Shown: piece by piece, positions 57,013 through 64,000 of the stretch
Layout: every line of letters starts with the position of its first letter
Numbering within the stretch: position 1 is the first letter of the stretch
Assembly (NCBI GenBank): GCA_016292745.1
Contig: JAEDFO010000001.1
Coordinates: 137,774-201,773, forward strand
Direction of reading: 5' to 3'
DNA: 64,000 bases
Source: Muribaculaceae bacterium
GTDB lineage: Bacteria > Bacteroidota > Bacteroidia > Bacteroidales > Muribaculaceae
Translations under genes and position numbers: made by a program
Notes under the pieces: generated by a model
Told to the model about the DNA's origin: nothing
Databases searched by the model: none
What the model saw: the letters and a program-made list of their open reading frames with translations, nothing else

Positions 57013-57891
57013 GTGAAAATAACTAAATATATCGTTATAATGATAGCCGCAATTGCCGCTATCACAATACTTTTTGGCTGCAACAACACCACAACCAGGA
57101 AAAAGCCTGTGCTTGCTGTAAGCATACAGCCGCAGAAGTATCTCCTTGAGAAAATAGTTGGAGAAAAATACACTGTAACATGCTTGCTGGCGCAAGGCGC
57201 AAACCCTGAAAACTACGAGCCGAATGCGGCCCATCTGATGAATCTGGAATCATGCCAGGCATTTTTCAGAATTGGTCACATAGGGTTTGAGCTTGCCATC
57301 AGCAACAGAATAAAAAGCAATAACCCCGACTTGAAAGTGTTCGACACTTCGGAAGGCCTAACACTTATCGAAGGGTCGCACGATGTGGGACATGTCGACA
57401 AGCATAATCACGAAATCGACCCACACGTATGGAGCTCGGTCCGAAATGTTATGCGCATATCGCAAAATATGTATAACGACATTGTGGAGTTGGACCCTAA
57501 GAATAAATTATACTACTACAATCGATTCAACCAGCTTGCCTCAGAGTTGAAGAGTCTCGACTCCAAGATAGTGCAAATACTTGACAGTGCCGAATGCAAA
57601 TCGTTCCTTGTGTGGCATCCCTCGCTAAGCTATTTCGCACGTGACTACGGGCTGAAACAAATAAGCCTCGAAACTGAGGGAAAGGAATCGTCGATAAAAG
57701 GATTCAAGCAGCGTCTTGACAAAGCTGCTGCCGACTCGGTATCGGTGTTCTTGTATCAGCAAGAGTTCGACAGTCGGCAAGCAGAAGCTATCGGCAAAGA
57801 GTTAGGAGTAAGAATCGAGAATATTAACCCCATGAATTATGACTGGGAAAATGAAATGTTGTCAACAGCACGAGCAATCGCAGGAAAATAA
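57013..57891 (+). CDS. Metal (zinc-type) ABC transporter substrate-binding lipoprotein, GTG start
   Basis: 292 residues of the ZnuA/TroA cluster-9 family. The signal MKITKYIVIMIAAIAAITIL ends at lipobox Cys23. The metal site is partly visible: DPHVW with His138, WHPSLSYFARDYGL with His202, and a short His-rich loop (HDVGHVDKHNHEID). The first usual ligand His is Glu66 here (GANPENYEP instead of PHxYEP). The GTG at 57013 supplies the Lys-rich n-region; an ATG at 57040 would remove it. It overlaps the ATPase gene by about 40 bp. No permease gene follows. Confidence 0.88.
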   Translation: MKITKYIVIMIAAIAAITILFGCNNTTTRKKPVLAVSIQPQKYLLEKIVGEKYTVTCLLAQGANPENYEPNAAHLMNLESCQAFFRIGHIGFELAISNRIKSNNPDLKVFDTSEGLTLIEGSHDVGHVDKHNHEIDPHVWSSVRNVMRISQNMYNDIVELDPKNKLYYYNRFNQLASELKSLDSKIVQILDSAECKSFLVWHPSLSYFARDYGLKQISLETEGKESSIKGFKQRLDKAAADSVSVFLYQQEFDSRQAEAIGKELGVRIENINPMNYDWENEMLSTARAIAGK

Positions 57892-58561
57892 GATTATTGA
57901 ACTTGCCGATGTATGTGTGGAATTCGACGGACGTTCGGTTCTGAAAGACATAAATTTTTCCATCAATAAAAATGATTTCATTGCCATCACCGGACCTAAC
58001 GGAGGCGGCAAGACAACTTTACTTCGCATTCTGCTTAAGCTGATAAAGCCTACACGCGGCACAATTACATATTTCGACAATGGTCGACAGGTTGAATGCC
58101 TAAAAGTTGGATATCTGCCGCAAAAGAATCAAATCGACACCCATTTCCCAATCAGTGTGAAAGAAGTTATCGCCACGGGGCTGATGGGATTCAGAAACAT
58201 TTCGAAAACGGAACGGGCGACATCAGTGTATCAAATGATGGAGCGAATGGGAGTAACCGAAGCACAAAACGAAGCTCTATGCAATCTCTCGGGTGGACAG
58301 ATGCAACGTGTGTTGCTTGGCCGAGCGCTAATTTCACAGCCCGAGGTATTGGTGCTCGACGAACCGCTTTCATATGTCGACAAGCATTTCGAACGCGAAA
58401 TATACAGTATCATTGAAGAGGAAGCCAAATCATCGACCATTATTTTGGTGTCGCACGAAATGACTGCAATAGCACCAATGGCAACACGCCACCTCATAGT
58501 AGACCACACCGTTCACGATTGTCATGCACATCATCATTTTATAATTTCGCAATGCGAATGA
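57851..58561 (+). CDS. Metal ABC transporter ATP-binding protein with Cys- and His-rich ends
   Basis: 236 residues from the ATG at 57851 (57839 is another in-frame ATG). Walker A is GPNGGGKTTLLRIL near residue 48, the signature is LSGGQMQRVLLGRAL near 143, and Walker B LVLDEPLSYVDKH near 166 is followed by the H-loop SHEMTAIA. It resembles ZnuC/MntB. The N-terminus MKCCQQHEQ and the C-terminus VHDCHAHHHFIISQCE are unusually rich in Cys and His, suggesting metal binding. It overlaps the binding-protein gene before it and the patatin gene after it (ATGA). The permease is not encoded here. Confidence 0.88.
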   Translation: MKCCQQHEQSQENKIIELADVCVEFDGRSVLKDINFSINKNDFIAITGPNGGGKTTLLRILLKLIKPTRGTITYFDNGRQVECLKVGYLPQKNQIDTHFPISVKEVIATGLMGFRNISKTERATSVYQMMERMGVTEAQNEALCNLSGGQMQRVLLGRALISQPEVLVLDEPLSYVDKHFEREIYSIIEEEAKSSTIILVSHEMTAIAPMATRHLIVDHTVHDCHAHHHFIISQCE

Positions 58562-59409
58562 AAGGAACAACAGGATTAGTGCTTGAAGGTGGTGGCATGA
58601 GAGGAATGTACACTGCTGGAGTACTCGATGTGATGATGGAAAACCACATCGAAGTGAATCGCGTAGTAGGCGTATCGGCCGGCGCAGTTTTCGGATGCAA
58701 TTACAAATCGAAACAAATAGGCCGAGTAATCAGATATAATACAAAATATTGTAACGACAGCCGCTACATCAGTCTGAAATCGCTCATCACAACTGGAGAT
58801 TTATATAATGTGAAGTTTTGCTATCACGACTTACCGGAACGACTTGACCCGTTCGACACCGATAAATACAGCAAGAACAAGATTGAATTCTTTGCCACAT
58901 GCACCGACGTAGAATCGGGAAAAGCCGTATATCATAACTGCAAGACAGGTCGTGACAATGACACTTTATGGTTTCAAGCCTCGGCTTCAATGCCGTTTGT
59001 AGCACGTATTGTTGAAATAGACGGACATAAATATCTCGACGGAGGCATTGCCGACTCCATACCTGTCAAATGGATGAGGGATTCCGGAGTAATTAAGAAC
59101 ATCATCGTTCTCACTCAACCAAATGGTTATCGGAAAGAGAAATCGCCAATGGCTCAGCTGATGAAAATATTCTATCACCGATATCCGGCTCTTATCGAAG
59201 CAATGGCCAATCGCCACAAAGTTTACAACGAAACACTCGACTATATAAGCGAGCTCGAAAAAGGCAACGATACATTAGTTATTCGACCCAGTCGGAAAAT
59301 CAATATTAGCCGAACGGAACGCAATCCAAACACGCTATGGGAAATGTACAACCTCGGCCGAAACGATGCAACCGAAAGAATAAATGAACTGATAGAATTC
59401 ACAAAATAA
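58558..59409 (+). CDS. Patatin-like phospholipase
   Basis: 283 residues. The oxyanion loop LEGGGMRGMYTAGVLD near residue 10, the nucleophile Ser40 in GVSAGAVFG and the dyad Asp161 in YLDGGIADSIPV identify a patatin-type lipid acyl hydrolase. The usual C-terminal extension (about 195-283) follows. The frame opens at 58519, but the ATG at 58558 overlaps the ATPase stop as ATGA and gives the normal N-terminus. It is coupled to the metal ABC genes, an unexpected pairing. No signal peptide, so probably cytoplasmic. Confidence 0.9.
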   Translation: MKGTTGLVLEGGGMRGMYTAGVLDVMMENHIEVNRVVGVSAGAVFGCNYKSKQIGRVIRYNTKYCNDSRYISLKSLITTGDLYNVKFCYHDLPERLDPFDTDKYSKNKIEFFATCTDVESGKAVYHNCKTGRDNDTLWFQASASMPFVARIVEIDGHKYLDGGIADSIPVKWMRDSGVIKNIIVLTQPNGYRKEKSPMAQLMKIFYHRYPALIEAMANRHKVYNETLDYISELEKGNDTLVIRPSRKINISRTERNPNTLWEMYNLGRNDATERINELIEFTK

Positions 59410-59436
59410 GGCGCAAAGATTCAATCAATGCGCCTT
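59408..59436 (+). terminator. Terminator after the patatin gene
   Basis: AAGGCGCA (59408-59415) pairs with TGCGCCTT (59429-59436), followed by TACGTTTAA. It overlaps the stop codon region. Confidence 0.8.
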
Positions 59437-59478
59437 TACGTTTAATACGAATCAAATTATCGTAACAATACCAGAAAA

Positions 59479-59510
59479 ACGGTGCAGAATCAAAACTGAC
59501 ACTGCACCGT
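59479..59510 (-). terminator. Terminator after the OPT transporter gene
   Basis: Perfect 9-bp arms (ACGGTGCAG at 59479-59487, CTGCACCGT at 59502-59510), followed on the minus strand by TTTTCTGG. Confidence 0.85.
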
Positions 59511-59530
59511 AAATTATTAGAATAGAATTA

Positions 59531-61486
59531 TTATTTCACCTTGGCTTTAAGGCATGAGGCCACAAAATAGCCAATCAAAGCAGCATAAACCACAAAACCC
59601 AGGATTTGGAGTGTAACAGCCGGAATGCCGCATACATACTCAAATCCAGCAAATCGGGTAATTGCAGCAAACACGCCAAACAGCGCGCCACCGGCAATGA
59701 AACCCGATGCGAGCAATGTTCCCTTATCGCGACGTGCTTCGTTAACAGTCTTGTCGGACGAACGAGTGCTGACATACCAGCTTACAATACCACCAACGAG
59801 AAGCGGTGTATTAAGGTGCAACGGGATGAACATTCCAAGACAGAAAGCCAAAGCCGGAACACCGAGCCAATTAAGAAGCAATGCCAATACAGCACCTACC
59901 ATATAAAGAATCCACGGGGTTTCGCCACCCATCATCAACGGCTCAATGACAGCAGCCATAGCATTTGCCTGAGGTGCTACCAATGCATTCTCACCGGCAA
60001 AGCCGTATGTCTTGTTGAGCAGAAGTATAACCCCACCTACTGTTGCAGCCGATACAAGCGTGCCGAGGAATTTCCACGATTCCTGCTTTTTAGGAGTTGA
60101 ACCAAGCCAATATCCTATCTTTAGGTCGGTAACAAATCCACCAGCCATAGACAATGCCGTGCAAACCACACCGCCAATAACCATCGAAGCCACGATGCCT
60201 GAGGTGCCGTTAAGCCCTACCCCAACAAGAATGGCCGATGCAACAATGAGAGTCATAAGAGTCATTCCCGAAACAGGGTTGGTGCCCACAATTGCTATTG
60301 CATTAGCAGCAACAGTGGTAAAAAGGAATGCAATAACTGTAACAACAATCCAAGCCACAAGAGCCTGTACAAAATTATGAATTACACCAAGCCAGAAGAA
60401 AAGCAATACAACAACAAGCGCCAAAACTATATAAAGCACAACGCTTTTCATTGACAGGTCAGTTTGCCAACGGATTTCTTTCTTTTCTGTGCTCTTGCCC
60501 TTAAGCTCGCGTCCTGCCAGACCAACGGCTTGGCTGATAATAGGCCATGATTTGACAATACCAATCACTCCGGCCATGGCAATGCCACCGATACCAATTA
60601 GTTTTGCCTTTTGCGCAAACAGAAGTTCGGGAGAGAGTGCAGCAAGTTCCGGGCTGCCATAAGTTCCCATCAACGGAATAATAATCCACCATACGAATAT
60701 ACTGCCGGCAAATATCACAAATGAATATTTAAGGCCAACAATGTAGCCGAGGCCAAGAAGAGCAGCGCCAGTATTGCAACTGAACACAAGGCGTGTTTTC
60801 TCAGCTATGGCATTACCCCATTGCGTTGCCGAAGTGGTGAGCACCTCAGCCCACCAGCCAAATGTAGCAACAATATAATCATACGCACCACCTATAAGGC
60901 TGGCAATTACGAGAGTCTTTGCCTGTCCGCTGTTGCTAGCTGATTTCGACTCGCCGCTAATAAGCACTTGAGCAGTGGCAGTAGCCTCAGGGAAAGGATA
61001 CTTACCATGCATATCTTTCACGAAATATTTCCGGAATGGAATAAAGAAAAGAATCCCTAATATACCCCCCAACAGAGAGCTACAAAATACCTGGTAGAAA
61101 TTCACAGCGAGTTCGGGATACTTGGCCTGAAGAATATAAAGTGCAGGCAAGGTGAAGATTGCACCTGCCACAATTACGCCAGAACAAGCACCGATTGACT
61201 GAATTATTACATTCTCGCCAAGAGCATTCTTCCTGTTAAGCATACTCGACACTCCAACTGCAATAATAGCAATCGGGATAGCCGCTTCAAACACCTGCCC
61301 CACCTTAAGGCCCAGATAAGCCGCAGCGGCACTAAACACTATAGCCATTACAAGGCCCATACCTACGGAGTAAACCGTAGTTTCTGGATACTCTTTTTCA
61401 GGATGCATCGGAGGAGTGTATTGCTCACCCTCATGCAATTCTCTGAACGCATTGTCGGGAATCCGATTCTCTTCGTTTTCTTTCAT
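59531..61486 (-). CDS. OPT-family oligopeptide transporter
   Basis: 651-residue inner-membrane protein of the OPT superfamily. The N-terminal region (HPEKEYPETTVYSVGMGLVM, then AAAYLGLKVGQVFEAAIPIA) is the family's opening signature, and about 14-16 hydrophobic segments follow, including SMTLMTLIVASAILVGVGLN-like GMTLMTLIVASAILVGVGL, and LNWLGVPALAFCLGMFIPLH. Most likely a proton-coupled importer of short peptides; bacterial OPT members can also move metal chelates, so the exact cargo is open. Monocistronic, with its own promoter and terminator. Confidence 0.93.
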   Translation of the reverse strand: MKENEENRIPDNAFRELHEGEQYTPPMHPEKEYPETTVYSVGMGLVMAIVFSAAAAYLGLKVGQVFEAAIPIAIIAVGVSSMLNRKNALGENVIIQSIGACSGVIVAGAIFTLPALYILQAKYPELAVNFYQVFCSSLLGGILGILFFIPFRKYFVKDMHGKYPFPEATATAQVLISGESKSASNSGQAKTLVIASLIGGAYDYIVATFGWWAEVLTTSATQWGNAIAEKTRLVFSCNTGAALLGLGYIVGLKYSFVIFAGSIFVWWIIIPLMGTYGSPELAALSPELLFAQKAKLIGIGGIAMAGVIGIVKSWPIISQAVGLAGRELKGKSTEKKEIRWQTDLSMKSVVLYIVLALVVVLLFFWLGVIHNFVQALVAWIVVTVIAFLFTTVAANAIAIVGTNPVSGMTLMTLIVASAILVGVGLNGTSGIVASMVIGGVVCTALSMAGGFVTDLKIGYWLGSTPKKQESWKFLGTLVSAATVGGVILLLNKTYGFAGENALVAPQANAMAAVIEPLMMGGETPWILYMVGAVLALLLNWLGVPALAFCLGMFIPLHLNTPLLVGGIVSWYVSTRSSDKTVNEARRDKGTLLASGFIAGGALFGVFAAITRFAGFEYVCGIPAVTLQILGFVVYAALIGYFVASCLKAKVK

Positions 61487-61557
61487 TATATAATATTATT
61501 AAATTGATTTGCCATATTTATTGCTGGTATATCACAAAGTCTGACACCAATCATATG

Positions 61558-61565
61558 CAAAGATA
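61558..61565 (-). promoter_or_regulatory. -7 element of the OPT transporter gene
   Basis: Minus-strand TATCTTTG matches TAnnTTTG, 71 bp before the ATG at 61486. Confidence 0.5.
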
Positions 61566-61667
61566 GAATTAATATAATATAAGAGCAAAACAAGCCTCAA
61601 AAACATTAATTAACCCTATTATGAAAAACTATTCGAGAAAAGATGATGAATTATGGAAAAATTTATT

Positions 61668-61675
61668 TAATTTTG
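61668..61675 (+). promoter_or_regulatory. -7 element of fabD
   Basis: TAATTTTG matches TAnnTTTG, 33 bp before the ATG at 61709. Confidence 0.55.
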
Positions 61676-61708
61676 TGGCCAGAATTGAACAATTAATGAA
61701 AATAAGTT

Positions 61709-62587
61709 ATGAAAGCATTCGTATTTCCAGGACAAGGTGCACAATTTGTAGGTATGGGAAAAGACCTGTACGAAAACAATGCACTTGCACACGAAATGTT
61801 TGAAAAAGCAAACGAAGTTTTAGGTTTCAGAATCACAGACTTAATGTTTGAAGGCACAGAAGAAGATTTGCGTCAAACAAAAGTTACACAGCCAGCTATA
61901 TTCTTGCATTCAGTAATTTTGGCAAAAACCATGGGCGACGAATTTAAACCAGATATGGTAGCCGGTCACTCACTTGGCGAATTCTCCGCCTTGGTAGCAG
62001 CCGGAGCTCTCCCTTTCGAGCAAGGACTTCAACTTGTTGCCACACGTGCAGCCGCAATGCAAAGCGCTTGTGAGAGCAATCCATCTACAATGGCCGCAAT
62101 CCTTGGTCTGCCAAATGAAAAAGTTGAGGAAATCTGCGCAACCATCGACGATGTTGTTGCTCCCGCCAATTACAACTGTCCTGGACAGATAGTAATATCG
62201 GGCACAATAAGCGGAATCGATGCTGCATGCGCAAAAATGCTCGAAGCCGGTGCACGTCGCGCCCTGAAACTTAAAGTAGGCGGCGCATTCCACTCTCCTC
62301 TTATGCAGTCGGCCCACGAACGTCTGGCCGAAGCAATCAACAACGCCGATTTCAAGGTTCCTGTTTGTCCTGTATACCAAAACGTAGACGCAAAGCCACA
62401 CACCGACCCTAAAGAAATCAAGGACAATCTTATTGCCCAGCTCACTGCACCAGTGAAATGGACTCAGATTGTACAAAACATGGTTGCTGATGGTCTTACC
62501 GAAGTAGTTGAGCTCGGCCCTGGTTCAGTGCTTCAAGGGTTGGTTAAGAAAATCTCATCAGAAGTTGCCACTTCTGGCCGTCAATAA
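61709..62587 (+). CDS. fabD: Malonyl-CoA-acyl carrier protein transacylase
   Basis: Loads malonyl groups onto acyl carrier protein for fatty-acid synthesis. 292 residues. FPGQGAQFVGMGKDL near residue 6, the nucleophile Ser88 in VAGHSLGEFSALVAAG, the Gln of KVTQPAIF near 61 and the catalytic His195 in GGAFHSPLM are all present. The C-terminal ELGPGSVLQGLVKKI is standard. Monocistronic, with its own -7 element and a long-stem terminator, and not next to other fab genes. Confidence 0.97.
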   Translation: MKAFVFPGQGAQFVGMGKDLYENNALAHEMFEKANEVLGFRITDLMFEGTEEDLRQTKVTQPAIFLHSVILAKTMGDEFKPDMVAGHSLGEFSALVAAGALPFEQGLQLVATRAAAMQSACESNPSTMAAILGLPNEKVEEICATIDDVVAPANYNCPGQIVISGTISGIDAACAKMLEAGARRALKLKVGGAFHSPLMQSAHERLAEAINNADFKVPVCPVYQNVDAKPHTDPKEIKDNLIAQLTAPVKWTQIVQNMVADGLTEVVELGPGSVLQGLVKKISSEVATSGRQ

Positions 62588-62615
62588 GCCCAATAGATAG
62601 ATAATTTCAACAAGA

Positions 62616-62656
62616 AATGCGGCAGATTCGGTTATTATTCCGGATACTGCCGCATT
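62616..62656 (+). terminator. Terminator after fabD
   Basis: Ten-base perfect arms (AATGCGGCAG at 62616-62625, CTGCCGCATT at 62647-62656) with further partial pairing inside, followed by AGTTTTGTT. Probably shared with the convergent TM2 gene. Confidence 0.9.
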
Positions 62657-62685
62657 AGTTTTGTTCTGAGTATGATGAGAAATTA

Positions 62686-63027
62686 TCAAATAGTCATAGC
62701 CATTACAAGTTTCTCATAGTTTTTCTGTTTTGTAGCACCCATAATTAGGAACCAGTCAACAATGGTCCAAACACCGCAGCCACCACCGGTAAGCAACTTA
62801 CCAATACCAAGGCCCATGTCGCCGATAAAGAAACGGTCGATACCGAACGAACCAAGGAAAATTGAAAGAATCAATACTATAGTCGGATCCTTAAACTGCA
62901 TTGTTGACAACATTACAGCTTTGTCGTCACTAACCTGCAACAGGCGTTCGCGAATAGTTGGAATAAATTCCTCGGGAAAATTCTTGCCTTGAGTCATCAA
63001 GAACATGTCAACTTTTTGTGCATCCAT
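62686..63027 (-). CDS. TM2-domain membrane protein
   Basis: 113 residues. The N-terminal 45 residues are soluble and helical (MDAQKVDMFLMTQGKNFPEE and IPTIRERLLQVSDD). Then comes the TM2 domain: helix 1 TIVLILSIFLGSFGIDRFFI, a short turn with GDMGLGIGKLLTGGGCGVWT, and helix 2 VWTIVDWFLIMGATKQKNYE, which carries the family's G-D-RF and D-W motifs. TM2 proteins are small membrane proteins of unclear function. No clear promoter element was found upstream and no partner gene is adjacent. Confidence 0.88.
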   Translation of the reverse strand: MDAQKVDMFLMTQGKNFPEEFIPTIRERLLQVSDDKAVMLSTMQFKDPTIVLILSIFLGSFGIDRFFIGDMGLGIGKLLTGGGCGVWTIVDWFLIMGATKQKNYEKLVMAMTI

Positions 63028-63380
63028 ATGAAAAATGTAAATAATTTAATAATTTTTGTAAATATACTTATTTCTATTTGTCAAAACAAAAGAAAAAATT
63101 GAATTTTTTATTTTATCCTTTCGTTTGTAGTTAGACTTATAATAGGAGCCACCGGTTGTTAAGCAATGTTAAATTTTTGATATATATAGACCCCATAATA
63201 AAGAAATAATTAGTAATTTTGTTCTGAAATCACTAAATGATACTAAAAGCTCACATAAACAAGATTTGCGATTTTCACTCTTGGGGAGCAGAAATGCAAA
63301 TTTAAGCTACATGGCCTAACACAACAGGTTGCAGATAGCAAAAAATCCTTTTTCTCAAATATTCACAAAGCAATAACAAT
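63028..63380 (+). other. 353-bp gap with one candidate promoter
   Basis: A/T-rich and without an ORF worth calling. A -7-type TAATTTTG lies at 63214-63221; if used for the TolC-like gene it would give a leader of about 155 nt. I see no recognisable riboswitch, tRNA or strong terminator in the gap. Confidence 0.4.
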
Positions 63381-64000
63381 ATGAACAGGAAATTCCGGCT
63401 CATATGCTCACTTTTGTGTGTCGTATGCAGCAGCTATTCAGTATCGTTCTCTGCCGAGATACTGAAACTAAATGTCGAATCGTTATTCGAATTGGCAGAA
63501 CAACGAAGCTCGGCCATAAGGGTCATGGATTATAGAATCGAAGAGTCGCAAACTGCATATAAAGCTGCACGTAGCGAACGATTACCCGAATTAAGTGCAG
63601 GCGTGTCGGTTGCATATCTTGGCAATGGATATATAACCGACCGCGACTTCTCCAACGGAACGTCGGTTAGCATTCCTCATTACGGAAACAATATCGCCAT
63701 CGAAGCCAGCCAGGTTGTCTACTCGGGAGGAGCAATCACAAACGGGATAAAAGCCGCCTACATAGGTCGTAAAATGGCTACAATTAATAGAGAACGGACA
63801 TCAAACGATATTCGATTTGCTCTGCTTGGTTACTATATTTAACTGGCAAAACTCAAGGCGCAGCGAAATGTAATTACCAAAAACATCAGCCTTGCCGAGA
63901 AACTAATCGAGGAGATGAACAACAGGCTGCAACAAGGCGTGGCATTGAAAAATGATATCACGCGTTACGAACTACAGCTGTCGGAAATCAAGTTGCGACT
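63381..64000 (+). pseudogene. TolC-family outer-membrane efflux gene interrupted by an in-frame TAA (runs off window)
   Basis: The first 153 codons encode a signal peptide (MNRKFRLICSLLCVVCSSYS) and a TolC-type start (LKLNVESLFELAEQRSSAIR, then SERLPELSAGVSVAYLGNGY and QVVYSGGAITNGIKAAYIGR). At 63840-63842 there is a TAA after LLGYYI. The same frame continues open to the window edge with 52 codons of good TolC-type helix (LAKLKAQRNVITKNISLAEK, then LIEEMNNRLQQGVALKND). So the break is a single nonsense codon, not a frameshift. It is a broken gene, a strain polymorphism, or a sequencing error; the remainder lies outside the window. Confidence 0.85.

Noticed and set aside
61621-61803. Short open frame before and into fabD
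   Set aside because: It overlaps the fabD start in another frame and contains the fabD -7 element; no similarity or RBS.
63840-63842. Programmed stop-codon read-through in the TolC-like gene
   Set aside because: No known read-through context or structure is visible; a nonsense mutation is simpler.

Overview
The window is ordinary core chromosome of a Bacteroidota bacterium, most probably a gut-type Bacteroidales. Four things point there. (1) Promoters match the Bacteroidota consensus (TTTG about 19 bp from TAnnTTTG), and Shine-Dalgarno sites are essentially absent. (2) Lineage-typical gene pairs occur: tig/clpP/clpX/recQ/guaB, prfA-pyrF, an HsdR_N-domain protein beside holA, and an LysM/periplasmic-binding fusion followed by an outer-membrane barrel. 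(3) The mutA-mutB methylmalonyl-CoA mutase of the succinate/propionate pathway is present. (4) There are TonB receptors, PorT-like barrels, and anaerobe-type oxygen defence (reverse rubrerythrin, PerR, flavodiiron protein). I saw no rRNA, tRNA, insertion sequence, prophage or CRISPR array. Family-level placement is not possible from the sequence alone.

Layout. 1-7.8 kb (minus strand): a SurA/PpiC-like isomerase (cut by the window edge), guaB, recQ, clpX, clpP and tig, a proteostasis and nucleotide block. 8.0-9.2 kb: a Big_2 lipoprotein with a repeat domain. 9.3-13 kb: pyrimidine synthesis (pyrD, pyrK, pyrF) around prfA. 13.1-18.6 kb: pgk and mutA-mutB. 18.7-29.9 kb: dnaG, the LysM/binding-protein and barrel pair, holA, an HsdR_N-domain protein, a UvrD/PcrA helicase, nspC and a flavodiiron protein. 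29.9-33.5 kb: a COG2509-type flavoprotein, mgsA, a HAD phosphatase and nadC.

33.6-38.0 kb (minus strand) is a TPP-riboswitch operon in which every gene touches or overlaps the next: TonB receptor, PnuC-family (PnuT) transporter, thiamine pyrophosphokinase and a ketopantoate-reductase-family enzyme. 38.1-41.3 kb: lptG and ribBA, coupled by an ATGA overlap. 41.4-48.0 kb: an RND efflux operon (TetR regulator, TolC, adaptor, pump) ending in a small PII-like protein. 48.1-51.7 kb: an exported LD-carboxypeptidase, a RIC/hemerythrin-like di-iron protein coupled to a LuxR protein whose receiver has Glu at the phospho-acceptor site, then perR and a reverse rubrerythrin. This last stretch reads as an oxygen and nitrosative-stress neighbourhood.

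51.8-62.6 kb: a YitT membrane protein, an outer-membrane barrel, trpS, an Lrp regulator with an inositol-monophosphatase-family enzyme, a GNAT acetyltransferase, a metal-ABC binding lipoprotein plus ATPase with no permease gene (a patatin follows instead), an OPT transporter and fabD. The window ends with a TM2 protein and a TolC-family gene interrupted by an in-frame TAA.

No clearly new multi-gene system stands out. The best leads are the di-iron/pseudo-receiver pair, the permease-less metal ABC locus, the LysM/binding-protein and barrel pair, the PII-like protein in the efflux operon, the reductase inside the thiamine operon, and the interrupted TolC gene.
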